The notes: generated by a model not told the origin, from the letters alone. Positions 1 through 11,900 are shown, counted from the stretch's first letter. The stretch: DNA of 64,000 bases from JAHDCJ01 sp039028895 (GCA_039028895.1 JBCCHF010000038.1:1-64000); one strand, 5' to 3'. Numbers and translations: made by a program.

Positions 1-148
1 GGCAAATGATATCAACTTGTTATTCCTCAATTACCTGTCGACTGGTGTTTACAATAGCGCTGATATCAACAGAGATGGTACAGTGGATGTAAATGACATC
101 AACCTCCTGTTCTTTAACTACAACAGGAATGGACATAAGCCGTATTAA
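1..148 (+). CDS. 3' end of a giant HYR-family surface protein (partial)
   Basis: Reading from base 2, 48 codons run to a TAA at 146-148. The peptide carries two dockerin-like F-hand segments, ANDINLLFLNYL and DINRDGTVDVNDINLLF, and ends in NYNRNGHKPY. This is the same ending found in the complete proteins at 457-8664, 18531-23693 and 23854-29898, so the gene is a fifth member of the tandem family whose body lies left of the window. The second F-hand keeps Asp/Asn/Asp at positions 1, 3 and 5 of a calcium loop. Function beyond an exported, probably cell-surface role cannot be read from this fragment. Confidence 0.85.
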   Translation, partial: ANDINLLFLNYLSTGVYNSADINRDGTVDVNDINLLFFNYNRNGHKPY

Positions 149-179
149 TTCGATTTTTTGAAAAACCATTTTAATATAG

Positions 180-216
180 AAAGCCCCGGGTTCCTCTTGG
201 TTTCCGGGGCTTTTTA
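180..216 (+). terminator. Intrinsic terminator
   Basis: A 10-bp stem (AAAGCCCCGG at 180-189 with CCGGGGCTTT at 204-213) closes a 14-nt loop and runs into a short T tract. It lies 32 bases after the stop codon of the upstream partial gene, so it ends that transcript and separates it from the gene at 457. Confidence 0.9.
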
Positions 217-456
217 GTTCAAAATTTTACAATTTGGCTATATAGTTTTTTAAACATTTCTGTAAGAATTTGATACCTTAGGACATAAGTCTAACATTAA
301 TAGTAATTTAGATTTTTCTTTTCCTTCCGTTTTCCACACCATTTGACACCAAAAATGAGAAGCGAGTCGGCTAGGGAAACTTTGCTTTAGCCTTCCCGTT
401 AGTATTTTTCATTATTCGAAATCAAGGAAACAAAACTTTAACCTCAAAAAACCTCC
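217..456 (+). other. Intergenic, presumed promoter region
   Basis: AT-rich spacer between the terminator at 180-216 and the ATG at 457. I found no convincing TTTG/TAnnTTTG pair, no RNA gene and no repeat. A promoter for the 2735-residue protein is expected here because the gene follows a terminator, but I cannot point to it. Confidence 0.4.
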
Positions 457-3400
457 ATGATGATTCAACGATTCGTACGTTTTTCATTTACTCTTCTATT
501 CACAGTTTTTTTCTTTTTTCAATCCGAAGCCCAGCTTGTTGCTATTGTCGGACTCAATGTTGCTACTCCTGACGGAATTTCATTCGTGGCATTGGAACCG
601 ATTACGGCGGGAACAGTTATTTATTTCACTGAACGTGAACATATAGGAGGTGGCGTTTTTAATGGTAGTATGCCAGTTGATGCAGAAAGTTTATGGTTCT
701 GGACAGCCCCCGCAGGTGGTATGGCTGTTGGCGATGTTGTGCAAATGACGGAAACCGGCGTTTCAACGAATATGTTTAATGTTACGTGCACTTCCCCTCC
801 ATGTGGAAATGTTACAGTACTTGCTACTCCAATTTCATTGAGTTCTACAAATGAAGTTGTCTATGCTTTTTCCGATAACGATAACAACCCCTCTAATGGA
901 GTAACTGAAATCTACAGTGCATTTTATTCTGATGCCAGTCCTACTACAGGACTTAATGGGGACGTTCTCCCGACAACATTTTCTCCGACCGCATTGATAA
1001 TGAATGGTTTTCCTGGCACATCGCATGAGCAATACACGCCATCTTTGCGATCCAACCCAACATCATTATCAAATCTTCAAAATTCAGCAAACTATAACCA
1101 GCTTGCAGGCAATAATGCTCTAAGTACCGTGCCCTTTAACATCCAGCTCAATAATACAGATCCTGAGCTTTCAATAGGTGTTTCTCCAGCATCAGTTTTA
1201 GAGGATGGAGCATCCAATCTGGTCTATACCTTCACTTTAGCTTCAGCAGCAGCAAGTGCAATTACAGTTAATTTTACTCTTACCGGTACTGCCAGCGGTT
1301 CAGAATATACGACATCAGGTGCCGTTTCAATCCCAATGGGAGGTACGACAGGTACATTAACCGTAAATCCAACAGCAGACACTGACCTTGAAACTGATGA
1401 AACTGTCATCGTAACAATTGACGCGGGAACAGGATATGCGATAGGCAATCCATCAGTTGCCATAGGGACAATAGCTAACGATGACAGCGTTCCTTCATGT
1501 CCCTTGATTGCTGTTACTGGCTTAAGTCATGCCAGCAATGATGGGTTTTCTTTTGTGCCATTGGATGACATTACCGGGCCATTCTCAGTCTATTTTACTG
1601 AACAGGAATATAATAACACGACTCTTTCTTTTAATCAAGTAGGCGATGAAACAGTCTTTAGATGGGATGCACCTGCCTCAATCTCCAGAGGAGAGGTTGT
1701 GGTAGTCACAGAAACTTCAATGAATACATTTTCTTTATCCTGTAGTAGTGGATCTTGCGGGACCATTTTCCTTCTTGCCGGTAGTTTTACCGTACCCTCA
1801 GGCGGTGGAAGTATGTTTGCCTATGCAGATGCTGATGCCAACCCCAATAATGGAGTTACAGAAATCTATTCAGTACTCCATACTGGAGAACCATTTACCT
1901 CAGGGGGTAATATTCCGCCTACTGTAAATCCTTCAGCCATTTATGAAGATGCAGTTGTCGTAGATGGCTTCCCGGCATCCCCACCAAACCGGACTGAATA
2001 TAAGCACCCCTCAGAACGAATGGTGACTGTTGATGAAGCAACTTTCACCAATGTTTCCAATTGGTTTCACGCTGGAACAAATCCTCCAAATCTATCATCA
2101 ATCCCGTTTTCTGATATTATCATTAAAACAGGGCCAACACTTCCTGGTGTTACGGTCACTGTAAACCCAACGGCTGTGCTAGAAGATGGAGCACCCAACT
2201 TGGTTTATACTTTTACTCTCGATGAGACTGCAACTTCAGATTTACTTGTGAACTTTGCTGTGAGTGGTTCTGCCACATTTTCCATTGACTATATGGCCAG
2301 TGCAAGTCCTACGACCGATTTCACCTATGGATCGACATCTGGAACAGTGACTATAGCCAACGGAACCAATTCAGCAACTGTCACATTAAATCCCATAGCG
2401 GATACAGATCTGGAACCTGATGAGACCATTACACTAATGCTGACCTCAGGAACAGGATATAGCGGAGGCTCACCAAACTCTGCCACAGGGACAATAACCA
2501 ATGATGATGTTTTGCAAACAGATTGTCCTCCGGTTGCAGTCGTTGGATTGAATCACGGAACTGTGGCTATGACTGCTAATGATGGATTTTCCTTTGTAGC
2601 ACTCCAGGATATTACTGCAGGTACTGTAATATATTTTACAGAAGAAGAATTTGACAACACTACTTTGTTATTTGAACAAGGTGGAGGAGAATCCGTATTC
2701 AGCTGGACTGCTCCAAGCGGAGGAATAAGCGCTGGTGATGTAATCCATGTCGATGAACCCTCTTCAAGCACATTCACAATTGATTGTACAGGTGGTTCAG
2801 GAACTGGTACTTGTGGAACAATAGTCCTTGAATCAGGGTCATTTGCAGTAACTTCTACTGGTGATTCATTTTATGCTTATTCAGATTCAGATAATGATCC
2901 GACCAATGGTGTAACAGAGATATACGGAGTTTTTTACACTGGAACTGGTGTCATAGGAAGTGGCCCTATACCTGCGATTGAAGATCCTTCAGTGGTATAC
3001 TCAAGTGCCATTGTCACAGACGATTTTCCTACTTCTCCAACACCTAACCGGACAGAATTTAACCCGGCCAACAGGGGTAATGTAGTTAACCAGGCTGCCC
3101 TTGAGAACACTGCAAACTACCTGCACGCTCAGGCTAATGCGGCGCTCTCGACAGCAGCATTTACCAATCTGCAGGTTTGCCTATCATTAACAATTGCTTG
3201 CCCTCCAGACCCTGCCGCTATTGAAGGTTGTTTGAATGCAGAGGTTTCACCGACCTCTGCCCTGGCATTTTCTACTTCATCTGTCAACATATCTCAAGCG
3301 GATTTTGTGACCGAAGGAGGAACCATTACCACAAGTGGTTCAACTGTAACGGTCAGCTATCAGGATGTTTCAACGGGGCTAGGGGTGCATCCTATCATCG

Positions 3401-6400
3401 TGACCAGAACTTTCACTGTTACCGTTGATGGCAGCTTAACTGAAACTTGTACTCAAACATTCACAATCCAGGATACAACTCCACCTACCATTCCAACATG
3501 TCCGCCTGATGTAACAGTCGAAGGATGTGGTCTTGCAGATCTTACTGCCGATGGACAGGTTAACCTGGCTTTCAGTTCAACAATAGCCTCAGCTTCATCT
3601 GGTCAGTTTTCTACCGAAGGAGGTGTTTGGTCAGACAATTGTACACCACAACGTGCTATTAACTATCAGGATCTTGCATCCGGTAGTTTCCCTACTACTG
3701 TTACCAGGACATGGACTGTTACTGATTTTGGTTTTAATGCCGTTCAGTGCACTCAAACCATTACTATAGCGGATACTGAAGACCCAATAATTACCTGTCC
3801 ATCCGATGTCGTTATCAATAATGACCCAGGGGAATGTGGCGCAATAGTCAATTATAGCATTTCTGTAACTGATAATTGTCCTGCAGTGACAGTCTTTACA
3901 CAAACCTTTAATTATACGGGTTCAATTGAAAATTGGACAGTTCCTCCAGGCGTTACCTCTATCAATATCCAAGGCTGGGGCGCATCTGGCGGAAATACAG
4001 TATGGCTTGACAATGACGAAGTTGGTGGTGATGGTGCTTATATGAGTGGTGACTTTACCGTTGCTCCTGGGGATGTCCTCAATATTCTAGTCGGTCAAGC
4101 AGGAGAAACTGCCTCTGTGGGTGGCGGTGGCGGCGGAACTTTTGTAGTCGGTGCAGGCAATACCCCCTTACTCATCGCAGGTGGTGGCGGAGGTGCCTCA
4201 ACCGATGCCAACGGCATAGATGCTGTAACAGGTCCAGACGGAACAATGGATAGCCAGGGCTTGATTGCCGGAGGAGTCGCTGGAAATGGCGGTGATGCAT
4301 GTACTTCTGGTCCCAATAATGCTGGTGGTGGTGGTGGTTTCTTATCTGATGGTGTTGATGCAAACACGGGAACATCCGGATTTAACGCCGGATTTGGTGG
4401 AGCTTCGTATCTAAATGGTGGATCGGGTGGCATCCCTGGAAGATTAGACGGGGCGTGTTCAGGAGATCCATTCGGAGGATTTGGTGGAGGTGGAAGTGCT
4501 TCCTGTAACACTGTTGGTGGCGGCGGCGGTGGTGGCTATTCTGGTGGTGCCGGAGGCGTACACATTGATAACTGTGGGGCTTCTCCGAGATCAAGTGGTG
4601 GTGGTGGTGGCTCCTTCAATTCAGGAACCAATCAAAACAATACAGCAGGCGCCAATACTGGTAATGGGTCAGTAGTCATTACTTATACCGCTTTAGACCT
4701 AATGCAGAACGCCGGTATTTCCAGCGGATCTTTATTCCCTGTTGGGACAACCATGAACACCTTTGAAGTATCCGACGCTTCAGGTAATAGTGCTCAATGC
4801 AGCTTCAATGTAACTGTTAACGATTCGGAGAATCCCACAGTAACTTGTCCTGCGGATATCACCGTAAATAATGATCCGGGACAATGCGGAGCAGCAGTAA
4901 GTTTTACACCTACAGTAAACGATAATTGTCCGGGAGCTGGTTTTACAAGCCTACCTCCTGATGGGTCTTTCTTTGACGTTGGAATCACGCCAGTTACCGT
5001 AACGGCAACAGACGCAGCAGGGAATACGGCTCAATGCAATTTCAATATTACTGTAAATGACACAGAAAATCCTACAGTTACCTGTCCGACAGATATTACT
5101 GTAAATAGTGCTCCAGGTCAATGCGACCAGGCCGTAGATTTTTCACCTGGTGCTAATGATAATTGTCCAGGTGTTACTTTAGTATCAAGTCCGGTGTCGG
5201 GTATTAATTTTAATGTTGGAATAACTCCTGTGACAGTAACAGCTACTGACGCCGCAGGAAACACCGCTATGTGTAGTTTCAATATTACCGTGATTGATAA
5301 TGAGAATCCAACCATTACTTGCCCGGCTGATATCACTGTAAACAACGATGCTGGACAATGTGGTGCAGTAGTAAGCTATTCCCCTACTGCAAATGATAAT
5401 TGCCCTGGTGTAGCTGCAAGCTGCACGCCTATGGGTGGCAGTTTCTTTGGAATAGGGACTACTCCTGTAACCTGTACAGCTACGGATGCTTCCGGCAATA
5501 CCGCGCAATGTTCATTTAACGTTACCGTAAATGATACAGAAAATCCGACAGTTAATTGCCCGGCTGATATTGTGGTTAACAATGATCCGGGACTTTGCTC
5601 TGCTGTGGTTACTTTTTCTGCTACAGCAAATGATAATTGTCCGGGTTTTTCGATGCCAACATGCTCACCAGCTTCAGGTTCTATTTTCCAACTGGGAACA
5701 ACACAAGTGACCTGTATGGCTGTTGATGCAGCAGGCAATGGAGGGGCCTGTACTTTTAACGTTACCGTCAATAATGCGGGAGGACTTTCATTGACTTGCC
5801 CGGCTGATCCACCAATAATTGAAGGGTGTGAAAATGAAGATGTCTTATCAGCTTCTTCTTTTGCATTTTCTACAACCCCGACTTCTGTATCTGTTAGCAA
5901 CTTCAACAATGAAGGTGGATCTTCAAATGCCCCGATTGTCTCAGTCACTTACCAGGATGTGGCTACTGCTTTTGGTATCCATCCTAAAATAATTACAAGA
6001 ACATTCACTGCTACCAATGCTTGTGGAACGACAGCCACGTGTATCCAAACCTTTACTATTGAGGATAATACACCACCTACTATTCCAACATGTCCGCCTT
6101 CATTGACAATTGAAGCTTGTGGTACAAATGATGTTACAGCCGATGGTCAGACCATGTTACCTTTCAGTTCTGGTGCTACGATCATCTCTTCGGGACAATT
6201 TTCTGCTGAAGGCGGAGTGTGGAGCGACAACTGCAACCCTCAACGCCAGATTACCTACCAGGATGAAGCAGGTGGTGTCCCATGTGGTTTTGGTATAGTC
6301 AGAGTTTTTACGGTTACTGATTTCGGCTTCAATACGGTGTCGTGTCAACAGACAATTAATATCCAGGATACTACATCTCCTGATATTACATGTCCGGATC

Positions 6401-8664
6401 CATCCCCACAAATTGAATGGACAGAAGGGTTTAACACGACGCCTGTACCACCCAATACCCCACAGGACCCAAGCATGGATCCAGGCATTACAGGAACACC
6501 TGTGGTGTCAGATGCCTGTAGCAATCCTACCCTAAGTTACCAGGATGTGCTCACTGGGCCTACTCCGGGAACCTGTCCATTGCTCTGGACCCTGACGCGT
6601 ACATGGACTGCTACCGACGAATGTAATAATACCAATACCTGCGATCAGGTATTCGAGTTTACTGATACCACTGCTCCTGAAATTGTGTGTAGCGAGCCTG
6701 GTACGCCGATAACCTTGACTTTTTCAAGTACAGATATTCCTATTAGCATTCCTCCAGGGGCACCAGCGGTCACTGCGGGTTTGACTACATCTACGTTATC
6801 CGTGTCTAATAACCTGATTATTTCCGATGTGAATTTCAGTGCTGATGGAACACATAGCTGGATGGGAGATCTCGACTTTTATCTCCAAAGTCCATCTGGC
6901 ACCACCATACATTTTTATGATAACCCTTGCGGGAATGTCGATAATTTCAACTTTTCAGTGGATAACCTTGGTGCTGATCCTGCCAACTCCTGTCCGCCTA
7001 TTGGGGTAACCATGCAGGAATCGGGAGATGGGGAAGATCCTTTTATTCCTGGCACTGGTATCAATCCTACATCCTTCTCGGCCTTTAACGGCCAGAATGC
7101 TAATGGTGTTTGGACATTATATATCCTTGATAGTGCTACTGGCGACATAGGTCAATTAGACAATTGGAGTATCGAGATAACAGGCACTGAAGCTACAGGG
7201 CCCGCACAGGATATGACCTTTGAATGGCCTTCAGGATTTAACATTACACAAGTACCTCCTGATACTCCCCAGGACCCAGTCATTGATCCGACAGTTACTG
7301 GTGTGCCTTCAGTTAGTGACAATTGCGGAATTCCAGTCCTTTCATACCAGGATGTATTAATCGGACCATCACCAGGGAATTGCCCGAATCTTTGGATAGT
7401 TGAAAGAACATGGACAGCCACTGATCTTTGTGGTACGACTACCCAATGTATTCAGACCTTTACATTTACTGACAATACGCCACCAGCGGCTGTATGTCAA
7501 AATACCTCTGTTACTTTGGATGCCAATGGAAGTGGGTCAATTACCGCCAGTCAATTAGACAATGGTAGTACAGACAATTGTGATATTGCCTCATTGACTG
7601 CCTCTCAAAGCAATTTTGATTGCCTGAATGTAGGGCAGGTCACGGTAGTATTAACGGTTACTGACCTTTGCGGGAATTCAAGTACCTGTAATTCCACAGT
7701 GACGGTAATCAATGGCAATCCTGCCAATATTTCAGGTGTTGTAACTGATCAATTGGGACCAATTGTCGCTGACGGAACTATTGACATAACGGTGTCGGTC
7801 GCTGCACCTCCCTATTCTTTTAACTGGTCAAATGGGGAAACTACAGAAGATATATCAGAGCTTGTTGGTTTAACTACCTACACGGTGACGGTCACCGATG
7901 GCAATGGATGCGAGACAACTGCCAGTTTCTTCGTTGATCAGGGGGTATTAGTTCCAATGGAATATTGCCTTGATGTTTATTTGCTTGGCTTGTTTGATCC
8001 ACTGGCTCCTGCTCCTCAGCCTCCATTGACAACGCTCTTGAACTCACAAGGTATTCTGCCATTGAGTCAACCTTTCTCCGACCCTGCGTTTGGGTATAAT
8101 GGCTCTGAAGCTTTCCCCAGTCAGGCGGCGATTCCTCCGGAAGTATCTGATTGGGTATTGTTGAACTTCAGACCAAGCCTCAATCCATTTACAGTTTCAG
8201 AACAAATAGCTTGTGTACTACTTAATGACGGTTCAATAAAGGCCGTGGATGGTAATTCACCAGTGCTTTTCCTCGACCCTGCTGATCAATACTTCATTGA
8301 GGTGATGCATATGAACCATTTACCTGTTTCTACTGCTCTCCCTCAGCCGGTAAATCCGCTTGGAGGAACCTTGTGCTATAATTTTACAACTGATATGGAT
8401 CAGGCATTCACAGATCTTAATCTAAATGATGACCCTATGGTAACAATGCCTTCAGTGAATGGTGTCGTCTTTGGTATGGTAGCAGGTAATGTCCAGAACC
8501 TTGATTGCCAGATAGAGGCTAATGATGTCAATTTGTTATTCATCAACTACCTGATGTCTGGCATGTATAATAATGGCGACATCAATCGTGATGGGGTTGT
8601 CGATATTAATGATATCAACCTTCTCTTCTTTAATTACAATAGAAATGGACATAAACCGTACTAA
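457..8664 (+). CDS. Giant secreted HYR/Calx-beta/P-domain multidomain protein
   Basis: 2735 residues. A signal peptide covers about residues 1-26, with a Phe-rich core and cleavage near SEA-QL. Three copies of a beta module with the pattern DG.SFV.L..I..GT.IYFTE.E lie near residues 27-230, 349-555 and 689-908. They are separated by two Calx-beta domains (about 235-345 and 560-686, both with the D.D.E.DE signature). HYR-type repeats follow (CPADI..NNDPGQCG...DNCPG), one of them interrupted by a glycine-rich domain at about 1148-1415. A proprotein-convertase P-domain lies at about 2084-2248. An SprB-like repeat and the shared C-terminal block with two F-hands and NRNGHKPY end the protein. Such proteins are exported adhesin or matrix proteins; the ligand is unknown. 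No catalytic domain is seen and no T9SS type A tail is present. ATGs at 457 and 460 are equally possible starts. Confidence 0.9.
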   Translation: MMIQRFVRFSFTLLFTVFFFFQSEAQLVAIVGLNVATPDGISFVALEPITAGTVIYFTEREHIGGGVFNGSMPVDAESLWFWTAPAGGMAVGDVVQMTETGVSTNMFNVTCTSPPCGNVTVLATPISLSSTNEVVYAFSDNDNNPSNGVTEIYSAFYSDASPTTGLNGDVLPTTFSPTALIMNGFPGTSHEQYTPSLRSNPTSLSNLQNSANYNQLAGNNALSTVPFNIQLNNTDPELSIGVSPASVLEDGASNLVYTFTLASAAASAITVNFTLTGTASGSEYTTSGAVSIPMGGTTGTLTVNPTADTDLETDETVIVTIDAGTGYAIGNPSVAIGTIANDDSVPSCPLIAVTGLSHASNDGFSFVPLDDITGPFSVYFTEQEYNNTTLSFNQVGDETVFRWDAPASISRGEVVVVTETSMNTFSLSCSSGSCGTIFLLAGSFTVPSGGGSMFAYADADANPNNGVTEIYSVLHTGEPFTSGGNIPPTVNPSAIYEDAVVVDGFPASPPNRTEYKHPSERMVTVDEATFTNVSNWFHAGTNPPNLSSIPFSDIIIKTGPTLPGVTVTVNPTAVLEDGAPNLVYTFTLDETATSDLLVNFAVSGSATFSIDYMASASPTTDFTYGSTSGTVTIANGTNSATVTLNPIADTDLEPDETITLMLTSGTGYSGGSPNSATGTITNDDVLQTDCPPVAVVGLNHGTVAMTANDGFSFVALQDITAGTVIYFTEEEFDNTTLLFEQGGGESVFSWTAPSGGISAGDVIHVDEPSSSTFTIDCTGGSGTGTCGTIVLESGSFAVTSTGDSFYAYSDSDNDPTNGVTEIYGVFYTGTGVIGSGPIPAIEDPSVVYSSAIVTDDFPTSPTPNRTEFNPANRGNVVNQAALENTANYLHAQANAALSTAAFTNLQVCLSLTIACPPDPAAIEGCLNAEVSPTSALAFSTSSVNISQADFVTEGGTITTSGSTVTVSYQDVSTGLGVHPIIVTRTFTVTVDGSLTETCTQTFTIQDTTPPTIPTCPPDVTVEGCGLADLTADGQVNLAFSSTIASASSGQFSTEGGVWSDNCTPQRAINYQDLASGSFPTTVTRTWTVTDFGFNAVQCTQTITIADTEDPIITCPSDVVINNDPGECGAIVNYSISVTDNCPAVTVFTQTFNYTGSIENWTVPPGVTSINIQGWGASGGNTVWLDNDEVGGDGAYMSGDFTVAPGDVLNILVGQAGETASVGGGGGGTFVVGAGNTPLLIAGGGGGASTDANGIDAVTGPDGTMDSQGLIAGGVAGNGGDACTSGPNNAGGGGGFLSDGVDANTGTSGFNAGFGGASYLNGGSGGIPGRLDGACSGDPFGGFGGGGSASCNTVGGGGGGGYSGGAGGVHIDNCGASPRSSGGGGGSFNSGTNQNNTAGANTGNGSVVITYTALDLMQNAGISSGSLFPVGTTMNTFEVSDASGNSAQCSFNVTVNDSENPTVTCPADITVNNDPGQCGAAVSFTPTVNDNCPGAGFTSLPPDGSFFDVGITPVTVTATDAAGNTAQCNFNITVNDTENPTVTCPTDITVNSAPGQCDQAVDFSPGANDNCPGVTLVSSPVSGINFNVGITPVTVTATDAAGNTAMCSFNITVIDNENPTITCPADITVNNDAGQCGAVVSYSPTANDNCPGVAASCTPMGGSFFGIGTTPVTCTATDASGNTAQCSFNVTVNDTENPTVNCPADIVVNNDPGLCSAVVTFSATANDNCPGFSMPTCSPASGSIFQLGTTQVTCMAVDAAGNGGACTFNVTVNNAGGLSLTCPADPPIIEGCENEDVLSASSFAFSTTPTSVSVSNFNNEGGSSNAPIVSVTYQDVATAFGIHPKIITRTFTATNACGTTATCIQTFTIEDNTPPTIPTCPPSLTIEACGTNDVTADGQTMLPFSSGATIISSGQFSAEGGVWSDNCNPQRQITYQDEAGGVPCGFGIVRVFTVTDFGFNTVSCQQTINIQDTTSPDITCPDPSPQIEWTEGFNTTPVPPNTPQDPSMDPGITGTPVVSDACSNPTLSYQDVLTGPTPGTCPLLWTLTRTWTATDECNNTNTCDQVFEFTDTTAPEIVCSEPGTPITLTFSSTDIPISIPPGAPAVTAGLTTSTLSVSNNLIISDVNFSADGTHSWMGDLDFYLQSPSGTTIHFYDNPCGNVDNFNFSVDNLGADPANSCPPIGVTMQESGDGEDPFIPGTGINPTSFSAFNGQNANGVWTLYILDSATGDIGQLDNWSIEITGTEATGPAQDMTFEWPSGFNITQVPPDTPQDPVIDPTVTGVPSVSDNCGIPVLSYQDVLIGPSPGNCPNLWIVERTWTATDLCGTTTQCIQTFTFTDNTPPAAVCQNTSVTLDANGSGSITASQLDNGSTDNCDIASLTASQSNFDCLNVGQVTVVLTVTDLCGNSSTCNSTVTVINGNPANISGVVTDQLGPIVADGTIDITVSVAAPPYSFNWSNGETTEDISELVGLTTYTVTVTDGNGCETTASFFVDQGVLVPMEYCLDVYLLGLFDPLAPAPQPPLTTLLNSQGILPLSQPFSDPAFGYNGSEAFPSQAAIPPEVSDWVLLNFRPSLNPFTVSEQIACVLLNDGSIKAVDGNSPVLFLDPADQYFIEVMHMNHLPVSTALPQPVNPLGGTLCYNFTTDMDQAFTDLNLNDDPMVTMPSVNGVVFGMVAGNVQNLDCQIEANDVNLLFINYLMSGMYNNGDINRDGVVDINDINLLFFNYNRNGHKPY
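3900..4700 (+). other. Glycine-rich domain nested in an HYR repeat
   Basis: Codes for a segment with many GGGGG runs (for example VGGGGGGTFVV and IAGGGGGAS). It splits an HYR repeat: the first half ends at DNCPAVTV and the second half resumes at SSGSLFPVGTTMNTFEVSDASGN. The pattern resembles the glycine-rich domain also found in ALK-type receptors and bacterial adhesins. The long Pro-rich reading frame on the opposite strand is a shadow of this composition. Confidence 0.7.
6706..7200 (+). other. Proprotein-convertase P-domain nested in an HYR repeat
   Basis: The translated segment has the P-domain hallmarks ISDVNFSADGTHSWMGDLDFYLQSPSGT and NGVWTLYILDSATGDIGQLDNWSIEI in shortened form. It sits between the CSEPGTP start and the FEWPSGFN continuation of one HYR-like repeat, so it is an insertion into the repeat rather than a link between repeats. 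Confidence 0.8.
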
Positions 8665-8690
8665 AAAGTGAACTTCCTTATTTAAAATAG

Positions 8691-8726
8691 AAAAGCCGCC
8701 TCGTGAAATTTACGAAGCGGCTTTTT
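8691..8726 (+). terminator. Intrinsic terminator
   Basis: AAAAGCCGC (8691-8699) pairs with GCGGCTTTT (8717-8725), and TCGT with ACGA extends the stem around a 7-nt loop, with one C-A mismatch. A T tract follows. It lies 26 bases after the stop of the 2735-residue gene. Confidence 0.9.
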
Positions 8727-8903
8727 CATTTCTGAAAATGTCATTATTGCAAAAATACCGCTATGAATCACCTGTCACATCTTTATTACTTTATTGCTTT
8801 GTATTTGCGAGTTTATTGTTTTTCTTTGAATTTGAATTAAACTTTAGTAGCCCCACCACTTTTTGCCCCTTTTTCAATATACCTAAGGCATAATTCTTAC
8901 TTT

Positions 8904-11900
8904 ATGAACCTAGATTTACCCTCGTTTCCATATAAAGGGAAGGGCGTCCTGATATTGTTTCTGGTCCTGTGCATTCAAGACAAGAGCTTTTCCTATAACT
9001 TTTTCACAAATCATGATGATTCGTTTATTGTCACTAATTGTGAAGGTATAGATTCTGAACCTCCTACAGCATCCAATCCTGCTACTATAAATACCGACTG
9101 CACCGCTCCTTCCCCAGACCCTGCCGTTGTTACTGATGAAGCGGACAATTGTCCTGACCCAATTACGGTTGCTTTTGTAGAGGATGTTTCCAATAATATG
9201 ATCTGTCCAGAAACCATTACCAGGACCTATAGTGTTACTGATGCTTCTGGAAATTCAATAACAGTTTCGCAGACAATCATCATAAATGATCTGACCGATC
9301 CTGTCATTACTTGTCCGCCAAATACCACTGTAGAAGCCGGCAGTTTAACCGACCCGGGCACCTTGGGTGTTGCTACTGCTGTTGACAACTGCAATCCTAA
9401 TGAAGATGTCCTGTTCCTTGATAATGTCGTCTCAGGAAATTGTCCGGTATTAGAGGTTATTCAAAGAACCTGGGCCGCCATTGATGACTGTGGTAATACC
9501 TCCATCTGCGTTCAGAATATTGATGTTACTGATACTGCTCCTCCTGTTATTTCCTGCCCACAGGCTATTACCATTGAGTGGGGAAGTTCTATTGATCCTT
9601 CTGTCACTGGTTCGGCAACGGCTACTGATGTAGCCGATCAAATGATCGAGATCACCTATTCGGATAACGAAATAATTACAGGTGCCTGCCCAAATGTAAG
9701 ATCAGTGGAAAGAACCTGGACAGCTACTGATGATTGTGGAAATACTGCTACTTGTCTACAGATCATTACAGGAACTGACATGACTCCTCCTCCGATAACT
9801 TGTCCTTCAGATATTGATATCGAATGTGATGCATCTGACCAGCCAAACAATACTGGCCAGGCAACTGCAACAGACAATGCAGACGCAAGTGTTGAGATCA
9901 GTTTTTCGGACAATCTGATTACTGGAACTTGTCCGGCTTTAAACGTCATTGAAAGAACATGGACAGCTACTGACGACTGCGGAAATGTTTCCAATTGCCT
10001 TCAAATCATCAATATTAACGATACTACACCACCAGAAATAACTTGCCCAACCATGCCAGGTGGCCCAACTCAATTAGGTGAAATTGAGCCAAATGATGCA
10101 CCACTTGACATTGGTATTATTTCCCTGGCCAACGAGAGCATTTTTTCCGGCAATATTGGTCCGGTTACTTCTGATGCTACAGACCGTTGGAACATTCAGG
10201 ACGGCCTTTCAGGAGACATTAGTTTACAATTCAACTTCTCTATACATCCTTTAACTATTGCTGCTTTAACCAGTTTTGCAGACCCTGCGAGGACCATTGA
10301 AATCAGTTCTCAATCCATCTTGGCTTTCGACCCTCCGCTTACCGCTACCCTTCAAGGTAACTTGTTTTACAGCATTATTATTCAAAATCCTGTTGCAGGT
10401 GGTCAGGGATATGAGCTAAGCATAAGTGGTCCTGCATTTCCTGCAATTCCGGGATCAACTGTTTTGGAATGCCCTCCAGGTTTTAACCTTTCTCCTGTAG
10501 GACTCAATACACCGCAAATTGCGGCGATTGATCCGTCATTAGTGGGCGCTGCAGTAGCCACTGATAATTGTGGATCACCAGCCATAAATTACCAGGATGT
10601 TGTCCTTGGGCCTGACCCCTCCAATTGTCCGCAAGTACTTGTGGTAGAAAGAACATGGACAGCCACTGATGATTGTGGTCAAACGGCTACATGTATTGAG
10701 ACCTTTATTTTTACAGATACAACTGATCCGGTTATTTCTTGCCCGGCGGATACAACGATCGCCTTTGGAGCTGACGACCAGCCTTCATCCACCGGAGTTC
10801 CAACGATGACAGATAACTGCGATGCGGAATTGAATATGGTGTTTACAGACGTGATTACACCAGTTCCAGGTTGTCCGATTATTGAGTCAATTGAAAGAAC
10901 TTTTGTTGTAGGTGATGACTGTGGAAATGCCTCAAATTGTACACAGACCATTAGCATTACTGATTTGGTCGACCCAATCATCACATGTCCACCAGATGCC
11001 ATTCTTACCTGCGGAGAAGATGCATCACCGGAAAGTACAGGTTTTGCCACAGGAACGGACAACCTTGACCAGGAAATTGATATTTCCTTTATCGATGAGA
11101 TAATTTTCACTGGAAGTTGCCCTGATGTTCAGATAATTGAAAGGACCTGGAGTGCCACTGATGATTGTGCTAACAGGGCTGAATGTGTTCAACTCATTTT
11201 CTTTAGAGATCTTGAAGCCCCAATAATTACTTGTCCTGCCGATACGACTATTGAATGCGGAACTTCCATTGATCCCTCAAGTACCGGGGATGCAACGGCA
11301 ACCGATGCCTGCTCCAATCCGCAAATCAATTATTCTGATAGTGTTGTAGAGAATTGTGGTAACACAAGCATTATTACCAGAACATGGACAGCTGTAGATG
11401 ATTGTGGTAATTCAGCCTCTTGCACCCAGGTTATTACAATTGAGGACACAACAGCACCTTCAATTACATGTCCTGACGATCTGACTTTGGAATGTAGTGA
11501 TTCGGTCAACCCCTCAGGCACAGGAATGGCAACAGGAACAGACGCTTGCGGAAGTGTAGCATTTGACTTTTCCGATGCTTTCAGTACTAATTGCGGATTA
11601 GCAGGAACGATAACCAGAACCTGGATGGCCACTGATGATTGTGGCAACGAATCTGTTTGCGATCAAATCATTACCCTTGAAGACACTACTCCTCCTTTCT
11701 TAAGTTGTCCTTCGAGTGTTTCTGTGGAATGCGGAGACTCTACTGATCCCTCTCAAACCGGGGAGCCAATCGGCATAGATAATTGTGGTGCCCCTCAGTT
11801 TAACTTTACAGATAGTTTTAGCCCTGGATGCGCACAAACTGGTATTATTACCAGGACATGGACCGCTACTGATGATTGTGGCAATGCCTCTGCGTCATGT

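Noticed and set aside
4095..4511. Proline-rich 138-residue minus-strand reading frame
   Set aside because: It is the complement of the glycine-rich domain of the giant protein; composition explains the open frame and it has no start signal of its own.
8300..8664. T9SS type A sorting domain at the end of the giant proteins
   Set aside because: No NP-rich start, GxY/VxIYD pattern or Lys-rich end; the ends are F-hand motifs followed by NGHKPY.
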